A stretch of 64,000 nucleotides of DNA from Bacillota bacterium. GTDB lineage: Bacteria; Bacillota; Clostridia; DSM-8532. The stretch is from the NCBI GenBank assembly GCA_023415825.1, contig JAEZJF010000018.1, positions 1 to 64,000 on the forward strand. Reading direction: 5' to 3'. Below, piece after piece: positions 41,697 to 50,448 of the stretch. The notes beneath the pieces were generated by a model that made no database searches, was not told the DNA's origin, and was given only the letters and a program-made list of their open reading frames with translations. Numbering within the stretch: the stretch's first letter is position 1; each line of letters starts with the position of its first letter. The position numbers and the translations under genes are program-made.

Positions 41697-43958
41697 ATGA
41701 ATAATTGGAAAGTAAAAAATCCGCGAAAAGATTTACAATTTGAAATCAGCTTTACCAAGGCATATCGCGAAGCAATTAAGAAATACAACCATCCTGCACA
41801 GATCGAATTAGCATGTTTAAGAGCTCAATATCCTGCCATTATGATGCCAATAGAGGACAATGATGTTCTGGCCGGACGTATCCAGTTTGGCTTGGTTGGT
41901 TATGGAATCCAGGGGCAAACAGGCGGGACAGGCTATTATATTGATGAGCCAAGGGTAACAGCCGCACTGGAGTTCCAGACCGGAAACGCCAAGTACAGGG
42001 AAGATCTTCATGATCTTCTTACCTTCTGGAAAGCCAGGAATACCTATAATTATGTATTAGCAAATACGCCATCCGATATCTCCGAAGTCATACCTCATGA
42101 ACAATGGAAAACACAACCCACTGCCGCCTCCCCGATTATCCGCATGGCAGGCGCTTTTATTGATTTTGATAAATTGGTGCGCATAGGTATCCCCGGTCTG
42201 GAAGCTGAAGTAAAACAGCATCTTGACAGAGTGAAACAAACGGGAAACGATCCTGTGCTTTATCAGTGTATGCTGGGTGTGTTGGAAGTTCTCAAAGACA
42301 TATGCCGTTACTATTATGAGGAAGCCACGGAAAAAGCAAGGATTGCATCAAACCCTGAGCGCAAAAAAGAAATGTCCGATCTGGCTACAGCATTGAGCCA
42401 TATCGTTGACAGAGCTCCTGTGTCCATGCTGGAAGGCTTGCAGCTATGCTGGCTGTATGCTATGATGTGTCCTCTTATTGAGTTTGGACGTTTGGATGTA
42501 TACATCGGAGATTTGTACGTGCATGATAGAGATAACGGTATTATAACAGAGGCTGAAGCTCTCAAAATGGTTCAATCCTATTATTACCTTATTGACAGTC
42601 TTGACTGCGAAACCGATGGCCGAGTAATAGTGGGCGGCTATGGCAGGCGTAATCCTGAAAATGCTGATAGATTCTGTCTAGTGGCATGTGAGGCTTGCCG
42701 TACTGTAAAGGAAATCCTGCCTCAGTTCACTCTCAGGTTCAATAAGGAAACACCCAAAGAAGTATGGAATGCAGCAATGCGGTGCATCGAAGAAGGAAGA
42801 ACCTTCCCCCTGCTCTACAATGATGATGTTTTAGTGCCTGGGGTTATGAAGGCCTTTAATGTTGATGCCGATCTGGCAGAAACCTACATGCCGCTGGGCT
42901 GCGGTGAAATCGAGTTTGACCATTACAGCTTTGGTTCTCCAAACGGCTCATTGGGAACACTTAAGATTCTTGAACTCGCCATACGCGGCGGGTACGATCC
43001 CATTGCAGGAAAGTATCTATCTATCAAGACTATTCCACTTACCGAATGCAGCACATATGAACAATTTTTAGAAAATTATAAAACGCAGCTTAACTATTTC
43101 ATTTTAGCTCAAGCAAGGTATGAAAAATATCTTTACGATATCATCGGCAGAATGCACCCCTTTATGATGGTAACCATGCTCTACGACGGTTGTCTTGAAA
43201 AGGGCAAGGGTCTTTTAAACGGAGGCTGCGAATATCTTGCCGGCACACTGGAGATGTACGGTAATGTCAATGTTGCCAACAGCTTGGCTACCATCAAAAA
43301 ATTGGTATATGACGATAGAACTATGTCGGCCGAAACACTGGTCGATGCTCTGGATAGTAACTTTATCGGCTATGAAAAAGAGCGCCGTTTGATGTTGGAT
43401 GTCCCCAAATATGGCAATGACATAGCCTATACAGATGATATAATGCTTGAAGTACACAATTATCTCTGCGAAACAATAAAGTTACAGGCACCAAAGGTTG
43501 GCCTCAAGAGTTATCTGGGCGTAAATATAAATAACGCTCAAAATACTACATTGGGCCGCTGGGTAGGTGCTACACCTGATGGAAGAAAAGCAGGCACGCC
43601 TATGGCAAATGCCAACAGCCCTTCATCCGGAAGCGATAAAAATGGTATAACCGCCATGCTTAATTCCATTCTGAAGCTGCCCCATGACAATCATGCAGGA
43701 ATGGTTCAGAATATACGTTTTACACGGGATACCTGGAATGACAGGGAGGGCAAAACCCTCAACCTGATTAAGAACTATTTTGACAGGGGCGGTGCTCATG
43801 CCATGATCACTGTGGTAGGTAAAGAGGACTTATTGAATGCCATGAAAACCCCTGAAAACTATAGAGATTTGATCGTTCGTATTGGGGGCCTAAGCGCGCG
43901 TTTTGTTGAGTTAAAAAAAGACGTTCAACAGGAGATTTACGACCGTGCATCCTACTAG
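41697..43958 (+). CDS. Glycyl radical enzyme of unassigned specificity
   Basis: A 753-residue member of the pyruvate formate-lyase/glycyl radical superfamily. The thiyl Cys is Cys402 in MPLGCGEIEF, followed two residues later by Glu404, the Cys-x-Glu arrangement of dehydratases and other eliminases rather than the Cys-Cys of pyruvate formate-lyase. The glycyl radical site is RIGGLSARF, Gly731, about 22 residues from the end. GATPDGRKAGTPMA is also conserved. The enzyme should be activated by the radical SAM protein encoded next to it and act in the cytoplasm under anoxia. Neighbours are a sugar importer and a GH42-like glycosidase, and no microcompartment genes are present. Substrate unknown; ATG 41697 is chosen by its AAAGGTG site. 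Confidence 0.9.
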   Translation: MNNWKVKNPRKDLQFEISFTKAYREAIKKYNHPAQIELACLRAQYPAIMMPIEDNDVLAGRIQFGLVGYGIQGQTGGTGYYIDEPRVTAALEFQTGNAKYREDLHDLLTFWKARNTYNYVLANTPSDISEVIPHEQWKTQPTAASPIIRMAGAFIDFDKLVRIGIPGLEAEVKQHLDRVKQTGNDPVLYQCMLGVLEVLKDICRYYYEEATEKARIASNPERKKEMSDLATALSHIVDRAPVSMLEGLQLCWLYAMMCPLIEFGRLDVYIGDLYVHDRDNGIITEAEALKMVQSYYYLIDSLDCETDGRVIVGGYGRRNPENADRFCLVACEACRTVKEILPQFTLRFNKETPKEVWNAAMRCIEEGRTFPLLYNDDVLVPGVMKAFNVDADLAETYMPLGCGEIEFDHYSFGSPNGSLGTLKILELAIRGGYDPIAGKYLSIKTIPLTECSTYEQFLENYKTQLNYFILAQARYEKYLYDIIGRMHPFMMVTMLYDGCLEKGKGLLNGGCEYLAGTLEMYGNVNVANSLATIKKLVYDDRTMSAETLVDALDSNFIGYEKERRLMLDVPKYGNDIAYTDDIMLEVHNYLCETIKLQAPKVGLKSYLGVNINNAQNTTLGRWVGATPDGRKAGTPMANANSPSSGSDKNGITAMLNSILKLPHDNHAGMVQNIRFTRDTWNDREGKTLNLIKNYFDRGGAHAMITVVGKEDLLNAMKTPENYRDLIVRIGGLSARFVELKKDVQQEIYDRASY

Positions 43959-44883
43959 CGGCATAACTGCAACACTATTTGACATCCAGAACTTTTCAAT
44001 AAAAGATGGGCCCGGTATTCGTACGAACATTTTTTTCAAAGGCTGCCCTTTGCGGTGCAAATGGTGCCACAATCCCGAATCCTATACTGTAAACCCGCAG
44101 CTAATGTATCACCCTTCACTATGCGTAAACTGCATGCTGTGTGTTTCAGCATGCCCGAATGGTGCTCATTCAAAAACCCTGGTCAGCGGTTCTTTTGTTC
44201 ACACGGTCGATCAGAGCAAATGCACAGGTTCGGGTGACTGTATTAAGGTGTGCTGTTACGATGCTTTAACGCTTGTAGGAAAAAAATATACTCCCCATGA
44301 GCTTTTCGACAGGGTGAAGAACGACTTCATTTACTATAAGATTGGAAAGCCAGGGGAGCAGGGGGGCATAACTTTTACAGGCGGCGAACCAATGTTGCAG
44401 TCAGCCTTTATTAAGGAATTCATCAAGCTTCTTCCTGATATCCACCTTGCAATGGAAACCTGCGGTTACGCCAGAACAAGCGATTACGCCATGCTTGGTG
44501 ATGATATAGATTTATATCTTTTTGACTATAAGCTAACGGACCCAAAAAAGCATATTGATTTGTGCGGGGTTGACAACAGTTTGATATTACACAATCTTGA
44601 TTATCTCTATAAACAAGGCAGAAAAATTGTTTTAAGGCTGCCGCTCATCCCCGGCATCAACGATGATGACTCTCATATGAAGGGTATCGCAGATCTTTTA
44701 CGAAAATATCCTGACATTGATCATGCTGAAATCATGCCGTACCATAACCTCGGAGTTAATAAAACCTATGAGCTTGGCATGCTGCCTTCGCAGATTGACA
44801 TGCAGAATACCGATAAGGAACAGAAAGAAAATTGGATCAGAAAGCTTAAAAGCCTGGGCGTTGAAAACGTTGTTTTATCTTAA
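43945..44883 (+). CDS. Glycyl radical enzyme activating enzyme (radical SAM)
   Basis: A 312-residue activase. The radical SAM cluster motif is CPLRCKWC near residues 34-41, preceded by the conserved SIKDGPGIRTNIFFKGC. Two additional ferredoxin-like cysteine sets (CVNCMLCVSAC, CTGSGDCIKVCC) bind extra Fe-S clusters, as in activases of dehydratase-type radical enzymes. FTGGEPMLQ is the SAM-binding GGE motif. It abstracts hydrogen from Gly731 of the neighbouring enzyme. The GTG start lies 14 bases inside the preceding gene, so the two proteins are translationally coupled. Confidence 0.95.
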   Translation: MHPTSGITATLFDIQNFSIKDGPGIRTNIFFKGCPLRCKWCHNPESYTVNPQLMYHPSLCVNCMLCVSACPNGAHSKTLVSGSFVHTVDQSKCTGSGDCIKVCCYDALTLVGKKYTPHELFDRVKNDFIYYKIGKPGEQGGITFTGGEPMLQSAFIKEFIKLLPDIHLAMETCGYARTSDYAMLGDDIDLYLFDYKLTDPKKHIDLCGVDNSLILHNLDYLYKQGRKIVLRLPLIPGINDDDSHMKGIADLLRKYPDIDHAEIMPYHNLGVNKTYELGMLPSQIDMQNTDKEQKENWIRKLKSLGVENVVLS

Positions 44884-44933
44884 TAACCGTCTGCATGACT
44901 GCAGATATAATACATTAAATTTAGGAGGAAAAT

Positions 44934-46244
44934 ATGAAAAAGTTTAAAATGGTTCTTGCACTTGTCCTTGCCATGGTAATGCTGTTATCCGCTTGTGGCA
45001 CAGAAGGCAGCTCGACCCCCTCATCCTCAACTCCTAGCAACACCTCTGTCCCTGGCACGCCTTCAGAGTCAAACTCACCTGCTGCAAAAGCTGAACTACT
45101 TGTTTCAGTATGGGCAGGCCCTCACGCAGATTTACAAAAATCAGTCTCTGCTGATTACTCAAATGGCACCGTAACCATCGATGATGTCGATTACGGAAAT
45201 TTAAAGCAAAAACAGCTAACTTCATTTCAAGCTGCTTCCGGATCCGGTAATTATGACGTTGTCTGGGTTAACAGCCAATGGATGAAGGAGTACGTCGAAG
45301 CAGGCTATATTACGCCTATCGATGACTACATAAAGGAGGCAGGAATAGACACAAGCATCTATGCGGACGGCCTTCTAAAAGGATGCCAGTTCGACGGGAA
45401 AACCTACGGACTTCCTACCTTTGCCCAGTGTCTGATTGTTGCCTATGATGGTGAAGTATTTGAAAAAGAAGGACTGAAGGCCCCAACTAATGCCGAAGAA
45501 CTCGTTGAGATCGCCAAATATTTCAAATCCAAAGGCACCGGTATCGCCCTCCCAGCCAAACAGGGCAGTGCTGCAGTCACATTGTTCTCACAACTACTCT
45601 ACTCGGATGATGGCTACTACTTTGATGGGAACGGAAAGCTGGATTTGACCAGTGAAAAAGCTGTTTACGCTGCAAGTATCTATGATCAATTGGTTCAAAA
45701 TTCAATAGACGGATGCCTTGCATGGCATCACGATGAGGTTGCAGAGGCAGTACGAACCAAGGCCGCACCAATAGGCATTATAATGAGCGGTCTTGCAAAC
45801 CAGAACGCTGACCCTGAGAAATCTCTCATAGTGGATTCAGTACAATATGCAACCCTTTCCGGTAAAAGCGGTAAGGCTTCAGCCAGCAACTCCTTCTGGG
45901 TTTGGGCTGTTGCGAAAAACTCCGCCAATCCTAAAACTGCATTTGATTACTGTTCATGGATGACTAGTCCGGAAATTGAAAAAAAGCAAACTCTGGCTGA
46001 CCAACAGATAAGTGCAGTCAATTCTCTCAGTAAAGATCCCGAAGTATTATCAAAGGCTCCTTTCCTTCCTGTCGTTATGGAACAGCTTGCCAATGGCAAT
46101 ATGGACCCTGCGCTGTTAAGCTTTGGCACATTAAAAGAGAAGCTTATCGTGTCACTTTCCGAAATAGCTTCTACAGATGCCGATCCTTTACAGGTACTTT
46201 CCAAGCTGCAGGAAGATTTGAAGGATGTTGATTTCAGTAAGTAG
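44934..46244 (+). CDS. Sugar ABC transporter solute-binding lipoprotein (radical-enzyme operon)
   Basis: A 436-residue family 1 binding protein. The lipoprotein signal ends LLSAC (Cys 22), then a Ser/Thr/Pro linker and two lobes; GNYDVVWVNSQWMKEYVEAG and YGLPTFAQC are typical binding-protein segments. AGGAGGAA precedes the ATG. A small TCTGCA/TGCAGA hairpin sits between the activase and this gene (44890-44905), and a larger one follows it. It supplies the ligand to the two permeases downstream. The sugar is unknown; the GH42-like enzyme in the operon suggests a galactoside. Confidence 0.9.
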   Translation: MKKFKMVLALVLAMVMLLSACGTEGSSTPSSSTPSNTSVPGTPSESNSPAAKAELLVSVWAGPHADLQKSVSADYSNGTVTIDDVDYGNLKQKQLTSFQAASGSGNYDVVWVNSQWMKEYVEAGYITPIDDYIKEAGIDTSIYADGLLKGCQFDGKTYGLPTFAQCLIVAYDGEVFEKEGLKAPTNAEELVEIAKYFKSKGTGIALPAKQGSAAVTLFSQLLYSDDGYYFDGNGKLDLTSEKAVYAASIYDQLVQNSIDGCLAWHHDEVAEAVRTKAAPIGIIMSGLANQNADPEKSLIVDSVQYATLSGKSGKASASNSFWVWAVAKNSANPKTAFDYCSWMTSPEIEKKQTLADQQISAVNSLSKDPEVLSKAPFLPVVMEQLANGNMDPALLSFGTLKEKLIVSLSEIASTDADPLQVLSKLQEDLKDVDFSK

Positions 46245-46291
46245 TAATCAGCGTATTATTTAAACTTCAGCCCTACCTTACGTTGAACGGA

Positions 46292-46337
46292 CTGAGCAGA
46301 CAGTACGAGAAAGATGATCATTGTGCTGCCTGCTCAG
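46292..46337 (+). other. Intercistronic stem-loop between binding protein and permease
   Basis: CTGAGCAG (46292-46299) pairs with CTGCTCAG (46330-46337), with partial inner pairing and no T-run. It is in the same position as the hairpins at 6512-6552 and 54283-54312. Confidence 0.65.
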
Positions 46338-46379
46338 CCTTTGACTTTGATGGTATGATACAAATGGCAGGTGATTGAC

Positions 46380-47291
46380 ATGAATCGAAATAAAACTTTC
46401 CGCTGGTCTCTGGAAAAAGGAGATCTGCTTCCAACCCTTTTGATGATGCCCACGCTGCTTGTTATCTTCAGCGTTATGATTGTTCCATTGCTATACGGGT
46501 TGTTCCTCAGCTTTTTCAATATAGGCTTTGGAAAAATGGACTTTACCCAAAGCTTTGTTGGCCTCTCCAATTATTTGAGATTTTTTAAGGATCCAGTTGC
46601 CATTAAAGCCGTGGGTAACACGTTACTTTTTTCTTTTGGCGCCATATCGGGTGATTTGTTTTTTGGTACATTGGGTGCCGTTCTTCTGGTTAAAATTCAT
46701 CGAAACATTTCAGTAATCCTACGCCCAATATTAACTATACCCCTCCTTGTCTCTCCTATAGTTATTGGTCTGATTTGGAGATATATTTATGATCCACAGG
46801 GAATTCTGTACTGGGCTTTGTCAAAGATCGGAGTTAGTATAAAGCAATTTCCGGGTGTTACGTCTGCATCCACTGCTCTTTTTTCCACAATTATAACCCA
46901 ATGGTGGCAGGTAGTACCCTTTGTCATTATTGTAGTGACAGCAGGCCTATTATCGATTCCTGATGAATATTACGAAGCCGCCTATGTTGATGGTGCCGGT
47001 TCCTTTTCGACCTTTTTCAAAATCACATTACCGTTGTTAACCAATGTATACATGGTTATTCTTCTAGTCAGCGGAGTGGATACCATAAAAGTCTTTGATA
47101 TTATTTATTCTCTCACCGGCGGAGGTCCCAACAACTCTAGCGTCTCAATGAGTATGTATGCTTACAGCCAGGCGTTTGAGCAGTCCAACCTCAGTTATGC
47201 AATGGCGCTTTCCTTTATTGCAATGATTATTACTTTCCTTGTATTTGGAATACCGTTCATTAAGCATAACGCCCGCAGCAATAAAACGTAA
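46380..47291 (+). CDS. Sugar ABC transporter permease (MalF type)
   Basis: A 303-residue permease with about six membrane helices. The EAA loop is YEAAYVDGAGSFSTFFKITLP and the LTGGGPNNSSVSM segment follows, both characteristic of CUT1 permeases. I place the start at ATG 46380, with AGGTG upstream; the GTG at 46371 overlaps that site. It forms the channel together with the following gene. No ATPase is encoded in the operon. Confidence 0.9.
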   Translation: MNRNKTFRWSLEKGDLLPTLLMMPTLLVIFSVMIVPLLYGLFLSFFNIGFGKMDFTQSFVGLSNYLRFFKDPVAIKAVGNTLLFSFGAISGDLFFGTLGAVLLVKIHRNISVILRPILTIPLLVSPIVIGLIWRYIYDPQGILYWALSKIGVSIKQFPGVTSASTALFSTIITQWWQVVPFVIIVVTAGLLSIPDEYYEAAYVDGAGSFSTFFKITLPLLTNVYMVILLVSGVDTIKVFDIIYSLTGGGPNNSSVSMSMYAYSQAFEQSNLSYAMALSFIAMIITFLVFGIPFIKHNARSNKT

Positions 47292-47304
47292 GGAGGCTTT
47301 CTGC

Positions 47305-48135
47305 ATGAAACTCAAAAGAAAATGGTATACAAACCTTATTATGTCCTTGCTGATGATGGGCGCACTTATCTGGACAATTGTTCCTGTTTATATTGTGGTA
47401 AGCAATGCCTTCAGAAAAACTCTGGAAATCAAGCAGATGCCCCCTAAACTGATTTTCAATGTTACATTCAGCCATTTCGAGAAAATAATCAATCTGGACA
47501 ACTTTGGCAAGTACTTTTCGAACTCTGTCATTATTGCATGTTCGGTTACGGTGCTGACTATCCTTTTGGGTACACTGGCCGCATATGGAATGAGAATTTT
47601 CAAATCAAACTGGGGCATACGGCTTTCCAATATACTCTTGCTTGGGAAAATGGTACCCGCAATAACAATATTAATTCCGCTGTTTATGATGATGAACAGC
47701 ATCAAGCTTACAGGAACGTATGTGGCTCCCATCCTTGCTCATAGCTGCTTAAGCCTTCCTTTTGTTACCTGGCTTATGGCAAGCTTCATACGTGACATTC
47801 CTAATGAGCTTCTGGAAGCTGCAAACCTAATGGGGTGCTCAAGGATGAAAACTTTTTGGAAGATTATTTTTCCTTTGCTTAAGCCAGCAATTGCATCGGC
47901 AGTTATCCTTGTCATGCAGAGCTCATGGAACGAATTGATTTTCTCGCTGCAGCTCACCAATATAAAAACATATCCTCTTACTGTAGGGATTGCCCGTTAC
48001 GTTGGCGCTGTCTCTGTAGATTGGGGTAAATGCAGCGCAGCTGCCACCATAACAATGGTACCTATCATCATTATAGGGTTTTTTATGCAGAAGTATCTTG
48101 TCAGCGGTATGACAGCAGGCGCAGTTAAAGGATAA
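47305..48135 (+). CDS. Sugar ABC transporter permease (MalG type)
   Basis: A 276-residue CUT1 permease. The EAA loop is LEAANLMGCSRMKTFWKIIFP, and the protein ends SGMTAGAVKG, as usual for MalG. AAGGAGG precedes ATG 47305, which is 13 bases after the stop of the partner; the longer frame overlaps that gene and has no ribosome binding site. It completes the importer of the radical-enzyme operon. Confidence 0.9.
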   Translation: MKLKRKWYTNLIMSLLMMGALIWTIVPVYIVVSNAFRKTLEIKQMPPKLIFNVTFSHFEKIINLDNFGKYFSNSVIIACSVTVLTILLGTLAAYGMRIFKSNWGIRLSNILLLGKMVPAITILIPLFMMMNSIKLTGTYVAPILAHSCLSLPFVTWLMASFIRDIPNELLEAANLMGCSRMKTFWKIIFPLLKPAIASAVILVMQSSWNELIFSLQLTNIKTYPLTVGIARYVGAVSVDWGKCSAAATITMVPIIIIGFFMQKYLVSGMTAGAVKG

Positions 48136-48157
48136 CAAACGAAAGCAGGTAACAGAC

Positions 48158-50254
48158 ATGTTTTACGGAGCACAATACTATCGCCCGCCTTTTCCCGGTA
48201 AGGAATGCTGGCAGCGCGATTTTGAAAATATGAAATTCCTTGGATTTAATTGTGTAAAGCTTTGGGCAGTGTGGAACTGGATCGAAAAGGAACCGGGTGT
48301 ATTTGATTTCACTGAACTTGATCAATTGGTAGCACATGCAAAAAATAATGGTCTAAAAGTAATCATAAACACTATTCCGGAGGGCGCCCCTTATTGGACC
48401 TATACCGGCAGTGATGACGACCTGTATCAAACTGCAGATGGTCAGCGTGTTGCGTACGGAGGCCCCGCAAATATACCAAGTGGCGGTTGGCCGGGACTTT
48501 GCATGGATAACCCTGATTTTTCAGGATTAGTTGCTCATTTTATTGAAAAAACAGCATCCCACTTCTCAACAGAAGAGGCTATAGCTGCAATAGATGTGTG
48601 GAACGAGCCGCATCTCGAACCCATGTATGATTATCGAAACAATATGCTATGTTATTGTAAGCATTCAAAAAAAGCCTTTACCGAATGGCTCCAAAAAAAG
48701 TATAAAACCTTGGAAGTGCTAAACTCTGCCTGGTACCGAACCTATACCAACTGGGCTCAAGTTGCTCCCCCTCCCCGTTTTGGCACTTGGGCAGATATGT
48801 TGGACTGGCGTAAATTTTGGCTTGAGAACCTTAACCGGTGGTTAAAAATACGGGTGGATGCCTGCCGCAGAGGTGCACCCAACATAAAGACACAAACTCA
48901 CGTTGCCTATAGTGGTATATTGGGCAATAAAATAATTGGCGGTCTTGCCAATGAACTCGGTGACGAATTCCTGCTCGCTAAGGAAGTGGATATTTTCGGA
49001 CTTTCAAGTTTTCCAAAATGGCTTATGGGTTCTCATCATATCTACCGTCACTTCCTCCATAATGAAATGGTGGCCGAGGCCTCTCACGGTAAACCATTTT
49101 ATCAGGTCGAGCTTCAGGGGGGTGCCGGAAAACCCGGTCTTTTAGGAGGAGAGGTTCCTTCGGCACTGGATACAAAGCTCTGGAACTGGAATACTGTTGC
49201 TGCCGGGGGAAAGGGATCCGTATACTGGCAATATGCAGCGGAGCCTTCAGGCGTCGAATCACCGGGCTTTGGTCTTACCGGATTCCAAGGTGAAAATACC
49301 CCTCGCAGTTTGTCTGCAGCAGAGTGTGCATCCATACTGAACAATCCCCTGCTGGATAAGGCCTCAAAGGTATCAGCCACAAATGCTGTATATGTCTCCC
49401 GCCACAGCGATCTTTTATGTTTCGCCAGTGAAAGAAGAGAAGAAATGTATGCCGGTGGTCTGAGCGGTGCTTTTAAAGCGGCCTATACAAAATGCATCCC
49501 AATACGTTTTTTCCATGAAGACCATGTGGAGGAACTTCTTAAGACCGATATCAAGATGCTCTATCTGCCAATGGCTTTAATACTAAGTGAAAAAGAAATA
49601 TCTGTATTCAAGCGCTTCGTAGAAGAAGGCGGTACTTTGGTCAGTGAAGCATGTCCCGGATTATACAGACAGGATGGATTGCTGGAACAGGAAGGCATAG
49701 CCCTCAGAGAGCTTTTTGGTCTTGGTCATATAGAAATACAGAGTGTTCCTGAATGGGGCGAAATCTCTGCATCATGTATTGAAGGCAACAAACCCTTTAC
49801 CGGACGTTTCTACCGGCAGCTTGTCAAACCAATTAAGCAGGTTGAAATCCTCGCTAGATTTGACGACCAGGAACCGGCGCTTTCAAGATATAAATATGGT
49901 AAGGGTCAGGCTATCTGGATTGGCACCTACCCGGCCTATCATTATGAGACAACTCAGGATGATGCCACGGGTGACCTTATCACCCGCTGGATGGATAAAG
50001 GCGGTTATAAATTATTTGAAAGTATAACCTCATCACCCATTGCAAATAACCAAATTTCTCTGGCCCCAGTGGTCCGCTTACTATCAACTGAAAGCGAAAA
50101 TATGCTGGTTATACTTAATCATTCCGAACAATTATCAATTATTGAAATTGTTTTTTTCGAGCATCAGAAATTAATAGGGCCAGAGTTCGATGGTAAAAAT
50201 CTGACCCTTCACTTAAAACCAGGAGAATGTAAAATGCTTTCTTGGGAAAAGTAA
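48158..50254 (+). CDS. GH42-like beta-galactosidase
   Basis: A 698-residue intracellular glycoside hydrolase with no signal peptide. The N-terminal barrel begins MFYGAQYYRPPFP; the acid/base Glu is in AIDVWNEPHLEP near residue 150, and the nucleophile Glu is in FYQVELQGGAGKPG near residue 313. A middle domain with an amidotransferase-like fold (about 400-600) and a small C-terminal beta domain complete the GH42 architecture. It would hydrolyse the glycoside brought in by the ABC importer and deliver a free sugar or aglycone to the glycyl radical enzyme. Last gene of the operon, ending at a terminator at 50273-50299. Confidence 0.85.
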   Translation: MFYGAQYYRPPFPGKECWQRDFENMKFLGFNCVKLWAVWNWIEKEPGVFDFTELDQLVAHAKNNGLKVIINTIPEGAPYWTYTGSDDDLYQTADGQRVAYGGPANIPSGGWPGLCMDNPDFSGLVAHFIEKTASHFSTEEAIAAIDVWNEPHLEPMYDYRNNMLCYCKHSKKAFTEWLQKKYKTLEVLNSAWYRTYTNWAQVAPPPRFGTWADMLDWRKFWLENLNRWLKIRVDACRRGAPNIKTQTHVAYSGILGNKIIGGLANELGDEFLLAKEVDIFGLSSFPKWLMGSHHIYRHFLHNEMVAEASHGKPFYQVELQGGAGKPGLLGGEVPSALDTKLWNWNTVAAGGKGSVYWQYAAEPSGVESPGFGLTGFQGENTPRSLSAAECASILNNPLLDKASKVSATNAVYVSRHSDLLCFASERREEMYAGGLSGAFKAAYTKCIPIRFFHEDHVEELLKTDIKMLYLPMALILSEKEISVFKRFVEEGGTLVSEACPGLYRQDGLLEQEGIALRELFGLGHIEIQSVPEWGEISASCIEGNKPFTGRFYRQLVKPIKQVEILARFDDQEPALSRYKYGKGQAIWIGTYPAYHYETTQDDATGDLITRWMDKGGYKLFESITSSPIANNQISLAPVVRLLSTESENMLVILNHSEQLSIIEIVFFEHQKLIGPEFDGKNLTLHLKPGECKMLSWEK

Positions 50255-50272
50255 CAGCTTCCGAACCCAAAG

Positions 50273-50299
50273 ACCCGCATCCTGTTGAGGACTGCGGGT
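50273..50299 (+). terminator. Terminator of the radical-enzyme operon
   Basis: ACCCGCA/TGCGGGT outer arms and TCCT/AGGA inner arms form a strong hairpin, followed by a T-rich tract. Confidence 0.85.
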
Positions 50300-50357
50300 T
50301 TCTTTATGTTTTATTGTTATATTTGTTTACACCATCACAAGACTAGGGTACCCGGCA

Positions 50358-50380
50358 AATATCACCCGATGGGTGATATT
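50358..50380. promoter_or_regulatory. Perfect 10-bp inverted repeat upstream of the zinc-ribbon gene
   Basis: AATATCACCC (50358-50367) and GGGTGATATT (50371-50380) are perfect complements with a GAT loop. It may be an operator or a leader hairpin; there is no T-run. Confidence 0.5.
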
Positions 50381-50448
50381 CGTTTGTTCGTAACAGTTGT
50401 AGTATGTTTATGGAGCTTTGGAACGTCGGAGAACCAGGAGGAAAAATT

